Positions 43,741 through 55,992 are shown, numbered from the stretch's first letter. The stretch: 64,000 nucleotides of DNA from Euborellia annulipes (GCA_023213315.1 JAKCPI010005260.1:51415-115414), one strand, 5' to 3'. Translations and numbers: made by a program. The notes: generated from the sequence alone by a model not told the origin.

Positions 43741-45590
43741 AAAGTTCAGCAACAGACTTATAGTTCAGTTAGGCCTAATATTTAAAATTTTTTTTTTTTT
43801 TTAATTTACTTAAACTCCAGAGATTTTTGTAGGCAAAAATGGATGCCATTAATTTATTAAATAAAAAACTGAAGAAATATAAATTTTATTAAAAATACAA
43901 CTGAATGGTATATCCACCCGGATGAGGAATGAGAAAGTCTGGTATAAGGAGAGGATTTTGTTTAACATTATAAAAGCATCCGTAGTTCTGGTTACTCGTT
44001 ATCTTCATTCATGTAGTCACCAAATTTGAGCCCATGAATTTGAATAATAGAATAAAGCAAGAATTACTTGACGTTTGTTTACATTCATTTGTCAATTAAT
44101 GTAAATAGATTTGGCCTAAGTTTTGAAATCAAGATTTGAACCGAAATCCACGTTTTGTTTTCCTCGGAAGGGGGAGTTCAAGCCCTCTTCCTAATCTTCT
44201 TTTCTTCGCATTCTTCCTTTGATTCTGGGTCTGAATGTAAATTTTTTATTAATTTATCATAAGATCTCCTGAATCTGAAAATAGAGAAAATTATTACAAT
44301 GTGTGATTCTCTGCCTTCTTAAAACTAAACACAAATACTAAAAAATTTGTCTGTTATCTGAATTTGACAGCAAGTTTTTGACATCATTTGGCTATTCATT
44401 TTTACTTTGTCTTCTTTTTTTTGCCCTACTATATATTGATAAAACCTCTTAAGAGGTTTTTTATTTTGTTGTCTAAATTTAATAAATCTTTAGAAATTCG
44501 CCCTCTTCATCAGAACAGTCAAATTGTCAACTAAATATTTTCTTTTTCGGCATCATTGGTCAATTAGACCCCGTTCCCTTTAAAACTAGTTTTAATATAA
44601 AATTCCTCTCTCAAATTTGAAAAATAATCAGTATGTGAAAGTAACACCCCGATTTAGTTATTTACGCTTGGTTTAAAAATCATCATTCTCGAATTCAAAT
44701 GGAATATTTTATTATTTGAGAATAGACGGATTTTTTTTCTACTTGCTTTTTATTGTAATTTGACTTTTGAGAATCTTTTTCTAACCACCCTCTGGATTAT
44801 AGGTGTAATGTAAAAAAAGAAATTACTTCCAGAAGGAAGTTTAGGTAAAGCTGGATAAAACGGCTGAATGCACGCCGGCTGATAATCATATTGGACGGCA
44901 TAGGCGGCATCGGCATCGCTAGAGGATGGCGTCCATGTGGAAAATTCAATATCGGGATTATTGTCTCGGGCGTGCGCTCCAATGTCGAAATTTCGGGGAG
45001 AGAGAGAGAGAAACGTGGGAGCAAACACACCGCCACCAATGTTGCCATATGCTCCCTTAGTCAAACATTAATCTATAGTTGGTAAATTTAATTTATCGAC
45101 AACCCCCCCCCCCCAACCACCCGGGAGCGGACCAACCATCGCCACCCCCTCTCTAGGGCCCTCATGTGCCGCGAGCATCATGCACCCAGCAGCATCCTCT
45201 TTCCCCCACCGAGCCCTGTGACCGTAAATGGGAGATAATCGTGTATCGTATTTCCCAATGCGATTTTTCCCCAAAGTGCATCATCATTTATACAAGAGAT
45301 TATACTATAAATCAAAAAAAAAAAAAAATTTTAAATCTAAAAATATTTCTAGGCTCATAACGGAACAAGAATAACGCCCTATATTTTATATACTGGGTCG
45401 TTTATCAAAAATTCTTGCCCAATCTTGAGATAAAATGATATAAGGAGAACATGAATATTTATTTCTAATATATTTTTGGAATTTATCGTTTGATTATTAA
45501 AAATTTGAAGGATTTTAGGATTTGAGGGTCAAAGGATATTGGATTTTTTATTTTTATTAGTTTAAAACTGATAGGTGATTTTACCCTCAC
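43741..45590. other. Unannotated stretch
   Basis: 44480-44580 contains a possible PF/SINE remnant (minus CTGATGAAGAGGGCGAA; ATTAGACCCCGTTCC resembling the SINE-D tail). 44870-45230 is GC-richer unique DNA with overlapping chance frames. Confidence 0.35.
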
Positions 45591-45599
45591 CGTATTCCT

Positions 45600-46075
45600 A
45601 CAGTCACTAGATCATAGAAGAAGCGTGTCTGCACTCTCTCTACAGGTATTACCATGGGCAATGCTCTGCCGAATTATTGTAAAATCAATTATCCCACCCA
45701 ATGCAACATATACACGGAACACAAGGAAGGCATCGTCCCAGCATCCCTATGCTGTTCAGATCGCGACTAACAGAACTAGTCAATTCCAGTCTTCCTTTGT
45801 CCCCATGATTGGAACAAGCTCCCTGCGTCTATCTTCCCCAAAACCTACAATCTTCAGACTTTCAAGTCTAATCTCAACAGGCATCTTCTCAGTTCCCGCA
45901 GTTGAGTTCCCCTTTTATGCTTCTCCTAATAAATTTGTGATTCTCTTCATTAGTGACTGACAGATCTCTGTTTTTAGAAGAGCTTGGTTTAGCATAACAA
46001 GTGGCTTTACCACTTGCCAGGGCTACACCCCATGGACCCCCTTGTCCTGCCTTCGGAGAGCAATTGCAAAATTTC
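45600..46075 (+). pseudogene. LINE reverse transcriptase C-terminus, decayed
   Basis: Read across frames, the segment encodes YRYYHGQCSAEL, then the SIIPPNATYTRNTRKASS and HPYAVQIATNRT type region, then HDWNKLPASIFPKTYNLQTF and KSNLNRHLL. These are the characteristic C-terminal block of many invertebrate non-LTR (CR1/Jockey-like) reverse transcriptases. At least one frameshift separates the parts, and the upstream catalytic domain is absent, consistent with a 5'-truncated dead copy. The clade is my inference from remembered family patterns. Confidence 0.72.
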
Positions 46076-46079
46076 AAGG

Positions 46080-46700
46080 TTTTAAATTTCCCTCTCTGAA
46101 TTAGATTTAAATTTCCTTCTCTAACTCCATCTCCTTTTTTCCCTGGCCAATCAGCGCCCTGGCAGGCACATACACACAGGGACAGGAAGTCAACAGCTAG
46201 CGCTGCTTTATATTATAGTATGATGCTTATATCTCTTTCAACAGATAATAAATCTATAGAGCAAAAACAAATAAATAATTTATTTGTTTAAAACCCTAAA
46301 CCACCCCTTCTAATCAATTTAGATCTTTATTGATTGTTCAAGGATATTAAATTGAATTCATTAATATCCTTGGAATGTGTGTGAAGAATTTTTCGAAAGT
46401 TGATCTATAGCCGGCCCCAAATTTGGGTTAATAAGAGGTGATCGATGGCCCTGGCCCGGAAGGGGGCATCCATCAGCCTTTGCACAAAGGCATTTATTAA
46501 TTGCAAGCTTTAATCACTCCTGCAGACATTATTTATCGCGCTATTGTGCCTTTTCATATAGGCTACTCACCCAATATATACCTACTATTTATAAAAGTCC
46601 AAAAGAACATGCGAAATTTGTTACATTTTAGAAAGTAAATTCAAATAAAAATAATAAATGTTCACGAGAAAATAGATTATATAAAAAAGACAATTCATCT
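46080..46700. other. Unique stretch with complex island
   Basis: 46420-46570 is high-complexity (CTTTGCACAAAGG palindrome, TTTATTAATTGCAAGC). It is a candidate conserved regulatory segment without proof. Confidence 0.3.
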
Positions 46701-46705
46701 CAACT

Positions 46706-47391
46706 CTTTTTTTACTTTCTCTTACCTATGTATATATGTAATATATATATAGAGAGAAAGTATTGGATTCATGTCAAAAATTCGATGTCGAGATTTTGAT
46801 GGATCTTCACGTTTTGAGGTCCCCTGAATCCAAAAAAGTGGTTTTCGCGACATGGTCTGTCTGTGGGTGGGTGTGTGGGTGGGTGGGTGGGTGTGTGTTC
46901 AATTTTAAGCATGAAGGAATTGAGCTACGAGGTTGAAATTTTATATTTAAGTTAAACACCCCCGGGACCGGAAAATAAGCTTTTAATCAAAATCGGCCAA
47001 AGAGTACTAGTACTTTACTGATGTACTTTTTCAGTTTTTTTCGATTTTCTCAAAATTTGCTCCAACGATTTTTTTTAAAATTCAAAAATCAATTATTTTT
47101 TAGATTCTCTTTAAAATGTATATTCTCATTTTGTGATTGAAATCTTCTGAAGACCACTTTACTCTTGTATTTCATAGGAAAGATATGAGAAATGGTTGCC
47201 ATGGTAACAAAATATAAATATTTTCCCATACTTAGAAATTTTACATCTGAATTCAAATGTTCCGTACTGTCGGGAACTAAATATATGTCGACACAAAAAA
47301 TCTGGTGTGACAAGCACAGAACACAACTTTCGATTACCGAAGGTAAGAGAAAGTTGTGTGCTGTGCGCCAGTCACACCAGATTTTTTTTTT
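46706..47391 (-). mobile_element. XB element, near complete; Helitron empty site
   Basis: Full minus-oriented copy from TTTTTACTTTCTCTTACC to the GTCACACCAGATTTTT end. Its terminal hairpin (CCTATGTATATATGTAATAT) is the uninterrupted version of the site occupied by the Helitron at 12592. GTGG microsatellite at 46860-46910; X-box at 47195. Confidence 0.88.
47195..47208 (-). promoter_or_regulatory. RFX-type X-box palindrome in XB element
   Basis: GTTGCCATGGTAAC, perfect. Confidence 0.55.
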
Positions 47392-47579
47392 TAATTGACA
47401 TAACACGGAGGTGTAGAATAGGAAAACATCGAAGCACCCCAAAAAATGTGGATCTTTTTGAATTCTTAAAGGATTAGACTTTTCTATTATATATAATTTT
47501 TTTTTTTTTTTTTTATGATTGTAATAAATTTTTGTAAGAGATTTGGAATGAGGCTGACAGTGAATGAGGAACGATTTTT

Positions 47580-47818
47580 ATTAAAATTCAAAATTATTTT
47601 TTAGATGCTCTTTAAAATGTATATTCTCATTTTGCTATCAAAATTGTTTGAAGACCACTTTACTCTTGTGCTCCATAGGAAAGAGTTGAAATGGCTACCA
47701 TGTTAACAAAATATAGGCCTAAATATTTTTTCTGTATCTATAAATTTTAAATCTTGAAATGTACTGTACAATCGGAAATTAAATATATGTCGACACAAAA
47801 ATCTGGTGTGATAAGCAC
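47580..47818 (-). repeat. XB fragment (middle to 5' hairpin start)
   Basis: Runs from TTTTTAGATGCTC to AAAATCTGGTGTGATAAGCAC, about 190 bp beyond the copy at 46706 and in the same orientation. The X-box is mutated (GCTACCATGTTAAC). Confidence 0.75.
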
Positions 47819-47929
47819 CCTCTTGTTCTATCTCCCTTTTCGGACTTCTCTTATTCTACTTTTAAAGTAAAACTTTTATTTGATCCTCTCAAATTTTTTC
47901 GCTCTTACTATCAGCATGTCGCGTTACAT

Positions 47930-47986
47930 GCCGTGACGTCAAGGGCCGTGACGCTACAAGGCATGACGTCACAAGCCGTGGCGACA
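47930..47986. repeat. Short tandem repeat with CRE-like palindromes
   Basis: Four imperfect units (CATGCCGTGACGTCAAGGG, CCGTGACGCTACAAGG, CATGACGTCACAAG, CCGTGGCGAC). TGACGTCA occurs at 47934-47941 and 47964-47971, the ATF/CREB palindrome. Unusually GC-rich for this region. Confidence 0.55.
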
Positions 47987-47989
47987 AAA

Positions 47990-49410
47990 ATAGGAAAGTT
48001 GAAATTTAATATTTATGACGAATTATAAAAAATTATTGTGAGATTTAATTATTCAATTTTTAAATTGATAAAATATAATTTTTAAAATAATTTAAAATGA
48101 TTAAAGTCTTAAAATTACTAAATAAATATTGTTCTCAGTTTTTAACATGCCTCTATTGATTTCCCATTATCATTCCCATTTTCCAATTATTATGTTAAGA
48201 TTAAAAACGCGATTTTAATACCCTTAATTGAATAATTTTCCCGAAAATTTTCAGTTAAACGCCTACGATTCGAAAAAAAAAGTTTCACTTGCATCGTGGT
48301 TTCATAAAACCACACAATGGTTTTTCTTTACAAAATTTTTCTTTAAGAAATTGATAAAAAAGCATTAGGTGGATATTTTCTAAAGAAAAGTCAAAAAAAT
48401 TAATAATTAGTTGACAAATTTCAAAATTCTAAGCAAAGGAATAATTACTTTGAGTTTTTTTTTTTTTTTTTGTTTATTTTAGTAAATATTATCATGAGAA
48501 TAATAGAAATTTATTTATTAATTAGCAATCTCCTTTAAGTCCATCTTTTCCGGCTGGTCGATTAATTTCAAGAGTTTCGGTGGGGTGAACTCGAGTGGCA
48601 TAGCAGTAGAAGGTTGAGGGGGTGGCACTCCCCCTCCCCCTCCCCCTCCCCCAACCAACCAATCTGTTTGCTCGTGAGTGAAACAGTAGACTCTCTCTAT
48701 AGTCAAACATTTGGCGACCAGCCCGCCTTAACCCCCGAATGGCTGCTCAATCGATATCTTAATTTGTCCCTGTGTGTTTGCCCAATCAAAACAAGTTTAA
48801 TAATTAATTTGGGGCCTCCATATGTCGGGCATCTCGGTCTGTTTGCGTTTTCATGTGCCCAGCCTCTCGGCGTTACCCGAGTCCATCAAACATGCATGAG
48901 AGAAAGAGAGAGAGAGAGGAAACTCTGCCCTCCCACTACATATACACTTTACACACATACAAGTACATGGTTCGTTAACTCCCTCGAACCGATTACAAAA
49001 TATAAATAATAGGGAGAGAGCCAAGAAAGTTCGACAACAAAATTCCACTTATTATTTATAGAAAGTTGAGACAATCAAACTTGATGGAGGGCTAAAAAAA
49101 AAGTTTGTTTTTAATTTAAAATAAAAAATCATTTTTTTTTAGAGTGGGTTAAATTTAACATAAAAATAAATGAACAGTTAAATCATTTAAACTACACTCT
49201 GAGTGTATTAATATTTACTTGATTTATGTCGAAAACGAAGGCATGACTGGCTCTCATTAGAACTCTGGTTCTTAAAGCATTTTCGGCGGATCACTGATGT
49301 TCCGCGAATCCATCTCCCGTGTTAAGCGAAAATATATGCATCTAATACTGATATATACTTATCTAATAGTAATATTTTGAAGTTTAGGCTTTCACATTGT
49401 AATCATTAAT
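47990..49410. other. Unannotated stretch
   Basis: AT-rich; 48540-48990 is more complex with a (CCCCCT)n tract near 48630. Overlapping open frames there are composition artefacts. Confidence 0.4.
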
Positions 49411-49414
49411 ATTT

Positions 49415-49590
49415 ATTTATTTGTAAAGATTACAACTTTTCGGCCTCTAATTCTGTGGCCTTCTTAAGGTACAATTCAATTAAGATTACAAAGGTTATTA
49501 CATCTATAACAATCTCATTTGATCTGGAACTTGAAGAAGACCACAGAAGGAATGGCCGAAAAGTTGTGTCCTTACAAATAAACCAGAGTT
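49415..49590. mobile_element. PF-like fold-back, divergent
   Basis: ATTTGTAAAGATTACAACTTTTCGGCC and the mirror GGCCGAAAAGTTGTGTCCTTACAAAT. Inner words CTTAAGAAGGCCACAG and CTTGAAGAAGACCACAG correspond to the CTGANGA-stem II segment. GAAAAGTTG replaces GAAACGTC, so the cleavage site is lost. Confidence 0.6.
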
Positions 49591-49599
49591 AAACTGAAA

Positions 49600-50000
49600 A
49601 TCTTCTTCTTCTTCCTCTTCTGCCCTCGCCCTTATTATTCCCGCGGTGCGAGCTCCCCCCGATAAGTTGGAATTCCCGGGTTCGATCCCGAACGCCAGGA
49701 GACGTTTAGTTCACCTGCAAAATTTTGTTATAAGATACTTCTATGTTAGAAATTTTTTTCCATTGAATTTAGGTTCTTTGCCCTATTCACTCAGCAGTTC
49801 ACTTCTAGTGAGTATGTGGATGGCGACTACGAGCTATTCGAGTTTAGACGGACATTTCTTCCTTTATATCAGCCTTATTTTCCCTATTTCAGATCAAGCG
49901 CCAGGCTGTGAAAAAGATCGGTTTGCTTTTCTCTAGATCTCATTTCTTTATACAATAATTTTACCGACCCCACATACAAATAAGGCTAAGATAGAAGTTT
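49600..50000 (+). mobile_element. tRNA-headed SINE (family C)
   Basis: The head has GCGGTGCGAGCTCC and box B GGGTTCGATCCCG (about 49640-49695), followed by a body (TTCTAGTGAGTATGTGGATG ... CCGACCCCACATACAAATAAG) shared with 8350-8560. Confidence 0.62.
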
Positions 50001-50039
50001 TATTTAGGCCCAATTAACAAAATTCTCTTCCTGAGGAGG

Positions 50040-50145
50040 AAGAGTGCATCTTTCAGTTGTGGAATATCTTCCTCTTCTGTCCTCGCCTTATTCGGGGTCG
50101 GCGGGGTCTCACTTTTTCTCTCCAACCCTATCATGCGTTTTTGCA
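50040..50145 (+). repeat. Related repeat end, inverted
   Basis: TTCCTCTTCTGTCCTCGCC resembles 49608-49632, and CTTATTCGGGGTCGGC is the reverse of the CCGACCCCACAT...AAG end at 49965; likely a second insertion of the same family. Confidence 0.45.
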
Positions 50146-51350
50146 GTTAAGGCCGGCTAAGAATTCAATAGACCTTTCTTTTTTCTTTATATCGTGATTT
50201 TGAATTTTGAGAAGTTTCACTTCTCTGGTCTATAAAGATGTTTTTTACGATTTTTTTTATTTCATTAAATTATTGGTCGTCATTATAATTTAGAAAAATT
50301 TAAGTTAACGCAACTAATGCGTTCAAATTAATATCGTAATATAAATCAAGGCTATCAATTAAAATACAAAAGAAACCTATTTTTATTTATTTCATTAAAA
50401 ATCCATCAACTATTTTATATACGTTGTTATTTTGAAAGAATAATTAAATGCCAGTTCTTGGAATTACCTCAAGTTGTTTCAATTATTTATAATGAGTGTT
50501 TGAAGCGGCTGATTTCGACATCAGACAGGAGCGCTGATCGCGTTGACACTTCTTGAGAGGCTTAAGAAGACCAAACAGCCGAGAAGATTGTGCCTCACTC
50601 ATCTTTGGATGATTCCCGCTAGTCATCAGCTGCATGATTAAAACATTTCTTCTTGTTATATAAGAGCGTGACTCACGGGGGACGGGACTTTACTTTGCCT
50701 TTAGCCTAATCCGAAGGACACGTGAGTGTTTCTCGACTCGGAGTTCCTACCCTGAAAAATTAAAAAAGATTTTCATATACGAAATAAAATAAAGCATAAA
50801 TTATCTGTTTAGAGTTTTAGTAAAGTAGAAGATTAGAAATATATTTGTCAATAAAAATTGGTTGGTATTTCTGGAATCGTTGAATCATTATTGTGCTTAT
50901 TAGAAAAATTCAAAAAAACATTAACAAGAAGAAAAGTATTTGCTGATGCAAAATAACTTGAATCCGTTAAGCAAAAATTTAAATTTCTCGGATGTGGTGT
51001 GACTGTGATCTAACAGAGGAAGAGGTCTCTTCACCAATTCACGATGTTTTGTGAACCATCAAATTTTCAAACATAAATTAGAACATCAGAGGTTAGGAAA
51101 TTGTCATACGTTAATATATTATGTATTTCACAGATACAGGTACAGATTTACAGATTTTACGTTTGGCTAAATAGCATATGCGGGAGGCCAATAAGGCTAA
51201 GAAGAAGAACAAGAATCATAAACAGATGAAGAGTTGTTAAAATTTTAAAAATACAAATGTTGCCAACTAACAACTGATGACAACTCCCTAACAACTGATG
51301 ATGATTAAATTAAATTAGATCTAAACGTCGTGAATTGTGAATTTCTTTGG
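50146..51350. other. Unannotated stretch
   Basis: 50480-50760 is higher-complexity unique sequence; the remainder is AT-rich. Confidence 0.4.
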
Positions 51351-51357
51351 TGAAGGC

Positions 51358-51425
51358 ACACTGTCTTTTCGGCAACTTAAGCCATATAAGACTTTATTCG
51401 ATAACGTTTATTTTTATAATATACC
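51358..51425 (-). repeat. SINE-A fragment
   Basis: CTGTCTTTTCGGCAACTTAAG...AAGACTTTATTCGATAACG matches the 3' part of SINE-A. Confidence 0.7.
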
Positions 51426-53180
51426 ATATGTGAACGTCCACATGAAAAGGTACCAAATCTTCACTGGGCTAAATTTCCAGAAGAGCCGATTTACTAAAAA
51501 AGTTTAAAAAAATCAATTTTTTATTACTGATCTGATTCTCTAAGTTCTTCATCTTATAAGATGAAATATTCAATTCTTCAGAATCAATGTATTTTATATA
51601 AAAAATTTGAAAAAACAAGACTCTAAACTTATTTTTCTCAAAACTAGATTTTTCATAACCAAAATTTTAAAAATTCATATCTTCCAAACAAAAAAATGAT
51701 AAAAAATTTTAAAAACACACGCTGGCTCATCAGGATGTGTTCTCTACAGAAGGCAAAAAACTCAATTTTTACCCCGATGAAGATTTGGGTGCTCCTGCTC
51801 CCTTTGTATAAATCAACATCCTCGTACTTCAATGGTATAATAATATAAGTTTAACAAGCAAAAAATGTTTTATTCGTAAATCTTAATATTTTTAATAACG
51901 ATTTCATTTGGAGTCATTTGGAGAAATCTCTCAAAGGTGTTTTCAATTTAATATGTGAATATTCCTAACATGATTTTCTCACCCTAATCCAATATAATCT
52001 TATCACATTCTTTATTCAAAAGGTCTCTTGTATTACCACTGATGTCCTTTTTTTTACCTGGCAAAAAATCTCCACGCCCTTATCTTATACACCGCTACAC
52101 GTCTCAATTCAAGAACGTGAGAGGAATTCACCATGTCGTCTTTTTTTTCCATCTAACATTTATAGAAAAGACAATTTATGACTTGGATTTTTGTTTTCTA
52201 TGAGAATAAGAACATTTTTACATCTATAAAACGGATTTTTAAATATTACTTATGTCATTTTTAGTCCAGAAATATCAATCATCAAAATAATAATAATTTT
52301 TCTTTCTTAATTTCAGAAATCAGATTTTATATATAGAAAAACCGTATGGCTATCAAAATATATATCTTTTTTAAATGTAGGTGTATACTTTAAAATAGCA
52401 CGAGAAAAAAAAGGTAAAAGGGAGGGAGGGAGAGCGTTATTGAATTTTTCCCAATTAAAAGTTAAATCACGAACTGATATTTTGTAGAAACTTCCAATGT
52501 CATAAGTTATTATCTTTTCTCTCTCTCTTGTATTGATTTCTATAAGCAGAAGAAGTGAAAATGTCAAAAACGACACCGGTAGGGGAGAGAGAAGAAAGAA
52601 CAAACTTATAATTAGTTTATTAATTAATTCGATTAAAAGTCTCCTCTCGTGCTTTTAGTTATTAAATTTCAAAACTTGATATCAAATTTTTTTTTAATAT
52701 CGCTAACATTGAATAAATCCATTTAAAAATATTTATTTAAAGTACATTATACTAGAAATTAGTAGGCTACATTTCTTGGTCGAATTGATCGCTTTAATCG
52801 GGTGTTTGTTTATTGGCTATGATATACTTGTATACCATCTGAATCTCTTACGTTTGAAAATTTTATAAAACCTCTCAAGTTTTTTTGTTCAGATACATTT
52901 ATTCTAATTGGTAGCTATATGAATTAAATTTTGATGAAACTACCTTCCGATAGTTTGATTCTTTTAGAGCGAAAAATATCAAAATATAATCCTAGTACCA
53001 AGAAAATATGGAAAAATAGGAAGCAAATTTTTGAAAAAATTAGAGTTGAAATAAAATATGAAAATTAAAAAAAGTCTTGTATGTCATTATCAGAAAGAAC
53101 CTAGTTTAATATAGGTTTAACTATTTTAGTATGATGGCGATGCTGAATATTTTCACATGGTTCGTTTTTAATAACTTTTT
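51426..53180. other. Unannotated AT-rich stretch
   Basis: No gene or repeat recognised. Confidence 0.45.
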
Positions 53181-53189
53181 GTTTTATAT

Positions 53190-53282
53190 ACCTTTATTTT
53201 CCTCTCTTTAATAAACTTGTACACTAAGGGGGGCCTGAGGCCCTATGTACATTTTAAAGAATAAATAAAATAAATAAATATT
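53190..53282 (+). repeat. Probable LINE 3' tail
   Basis: AATAAACTTGTACACTAAGG, GGCCTGAGGCCCTATGTACA, then an (AATA)n end. This resembles the 3' ends of invertebrate non-LTR elements; the coding part is absent. Confidence 0.45.
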
Positions 53283-53499
53283 TTAAAATTCCTTCAGTAG
53301 CTTTCTTCAGGTATTTCGCTGTTGTTCAGCGCCATCTAGGGAATTGTCGGAAGATTCAATCAAGCCACCAATTCATATCAGAGACAATTTTATTGGTTAA
53401 TTTGAGTTAGAGGTTGAATGAATCTTGCGACAATTCCCTAGATCCCGCCGAACAACAGCAAAATACCTGAAGAAAGCTACTGAAGGAATTTTAAAATAG
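53283..53499. mobile_element. PF-like fold-back, 217 bp
   Basis: AAATTCCTTCAGTAGCTTTC with CTTCAGGTATTTCGCTGTTG is mirrored by CAACAGCAAAATACCTGAAG and GAAAGCTACTGAAGGAATTT. Inner arms include TAGGGAATTGTCG. CCTGAAGAAAGC parallels the PF CTGAAGANGG box but no GAAACGTC remains, so it may be a distinct family. Confidence 0.55.
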
Positions 53500-53520
53500 T
53501 GATGATGTAGTAGTGACAAT

Positions 53521-53550
53521 GTAACACCTGTTTTTTTACAGGTGTTACAT
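53521..53550. repeat. Perfect short hairpin
   Basis: TGTAACACCTGT, six T residues, ACAGGTGTTACA: a 12-bp perfect stem right after the fold-back. Confidence 0.7.
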
Positions 53551-53554
53551 CGTG

Positions 53555-55225
53555 TCTAAGACTAATTATTTTAGGTTTTCATAATGATAATAAATATTTC
53601 AACTAGAGTCGACGGTTAAAAGTTGATAAATTTAAGAAATAAAAAATATTAGAGTAGCACTAGTTGTCTTTTTGCTTATTGGCATTTTCTGACTGATATC
53701 CTATGATCCAATAGTTGAATTATGAGGATCAGATCGTGCTTACATAAATATATTTTAAACAAATTTATATAAGTGTATATATAATGGCAACAAGAAAAAA
53801 TTTCTTATAGTGTTAAGTATACCGGTAGATATTTGAATTATACATTCCGATCTTCCTGAGGACATGAATATTTAGCAATGATAACCTACTTCAACTATTC
53901 CAAGTTTTTCGAACATTGAATTTTTCCAATATAATGGAAATTGATTTTTATCGTTTGGGACAAGAATAAAATCAGCGATGGCGAAGGAAGAGCTCTCTCT
54001 GTTTTGCCCTTCGGAGTTGATATCATATGGGGAGTGCGGGAATATTTTCAATTTTTAAATTAAAAAGTATAAACATATTCTTGGTTTTATCAATATTCCA
54101 GATAACAATAAGAGTCTTTAGATTTTACAAAAAAAATCGCACTTCACCCTTCTTTATTTCTTCTTCTCCCATTTATAATGGAAGTCACGTAAATTTCAAA
54201 ATATGCTAAATTCTAGATTACCTCACTCACTCAGGTCAGCGAGCCTTCGTAGTGGCCAACTTAAAAAAAAAAAAAAAAAAAAAAACTCTTTATTGATTTC
54301 AAACGAATATGGAAAAGTGAAAATAAACTCGTGTGCTAGATATTAAGTAAAGTGAAAAGTTTGTATTGCGAAGCGTGATGTGGGTGCGAAAGTTTTAGTA
54401 CTGAATTCTCATCAGCAGCTAGCAGCAACCCTCCGTGGGTGGGTTTGGGGATTCCCTCGGGAGTTAGTTGGCAAAAAGGGACCCCATTCCCTTCAAGTGA
54501 CGGGTGACTCTCTGATTGGATTTGACGTCGGTGACCGCGTGTCGCGTGTACACACATTTCCAATGGCACACGCCCCGTCAATTTTGGGGGTAAGAGGGGG
54601 GAGGCGCAAAACCACCCCCTCATCCCTCCTCATCCTCTCCGACTTCATAAAGCAGGGCGTTAAAACACGGGTTGTTAAAGCAGTATTTAGTCGAATCTAT
54701 ATAGGGTTGGTTCATGATTAAACTGGATTGCGCAAAGGCCTAGCTAGGCTTTACCCCCTCCCCCTTTTTACCCCCATTCTCTCTGCCCTTCAACTTGGCG
54801 CGGGAAACTAAATTAATTCGAGCACTCGGCCCCTCCGCCCATCCACCTCCATTTCATCCCCTTCTCGTAAATTAAATACATCGATCAGAGACAGAGAGAG
54901 CAGCAATATGCTCTCTATGTTGCATGAGTTGAGATTCATATAACTGGAAGTTAAACAACTAGAGTTTGAGTCGAGCTTCTCCAAGCACCTAAGACCTCCA
55001 GATGAGATTAAAATAGACAAATAATAACTAAATACATTTAATAATAAATTTACAAAAAGAAATAAAAGAAGCCTTTGAAATATTTAATTATGATTAAAGG
55101 AGATGCAGCGTTTCGTAACTCTTTTAGAGACAGAAAAATCGAACTTGCTATAATGGGGGATGAAGTTCCCTCCAAACTTATTACAATATTTCATCCGCGC
55201 CGTATCGAAAGACTTTCTGGGAACG
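53555..55225. other. Unannotated stretch with GC-richer island
   Basis: 54370-54800 is GC-richer. A 113-codon frame (54380-54721 plus) and a 95-codon frame (54336-54623 minus) overlap there; neither contains a motif I recognise. I do not call a gene. Confidence 0.35.
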
Positions 55226-55229
55226 TTTC

Positions 55230-55634
55230 CAGTGGTGTAGTGGCAAAATTTTCAGTGTGTGAACGCTAAATACAAGACTTACCAATGGAGGGGTGTTTCC
55301 GGGGGCCTTCCAGGGAAAACTTTAGAAAAATTAATAGTGAAATGGTGAAATTCTAGACTATGAACTACTCATATCTTAAATCATTACATTAATTTATTCC
55401 CGTATCGTAGTCTTAAGTTTAGCATTCGAATATTGAAATTCGGATATGCACAGTGCATGGGTGCTGATGCCTCGGGCTTGCCAGTTTTAAAATTTAAATA
55501 TGAGGCACTTTGTAAAGTATTTACTTGCGTAAATAATTTTAATTTTATTTGTTATTATTATTATTTTTTTTTTTAATGAGTGAAACCAGTGTGAAAACGC
55601 CGTTCCCACGCGTTCCCGCTCCACTACACCCCTA
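55230..55634. mobile_element. hAT-like MITE (CAGTGGTGTAGTGG)
   Basis: Left CAGTGGTGTAGTGGC, right CGCTCCACTACACCCCTA, flanked by AACGTTTC (55222-55229) and GACGTTTC (55635-55642), 7 of 8. The right end is eroded. Non-coding. Confidence 0.6.
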
Positions 55635-55867
55635 GACGTTTCAGATTCAATAACGAATAGTCTCGCGCAAGTTTTATTAGGCCTATATTTTTTATCTAAG
55701 GCAGTGCAATTATAATCGAACTATATAAACTTATTTAACAATCATAATTTATTTGTTACATTTCCAAATCTCGCTATCTAAGCATCTGTAAATTGATTTA
55801 AGTTAAATATTTTTATATTAAATTTATATTAAATTGATTCATTGATTTTCAAAACAATATATTTTTT

Positions 55868-55992
55868 ATTAGGAGAGTTTTTAATTATAGACCACATTTT
55901 TGTATTAAATATTTATTAAAAATATATAAATACTTAATTAAATAAATATTTAATACAAAAATGTGGTCTATAATTAAAAATTCTCCTAATAA
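55868..55992. repeat. Near-perfect AT-rich palindrome
   Basis: ATTAGGAGAGTTTTTAATTA with TAGACCACATTTTTGTATT is mirrored almost base for base, giving arms of about 50 bp around a short AT centre. Near identity implies youth. No other copy in the window. Confidence 0.75.

Noticed and set aside
44480..44530. Minus-strand CTGATGAAGAGGGCGAA as a hammerhead
   Set aside because: The box is right but stem II does not form and no GAAA-GTC follows.
54380..54721. 113-codon frame in a GC-richer segment
   Set aside because: No recognisable motif, overlapping minus-strand frame, no splice or promoter evidence.
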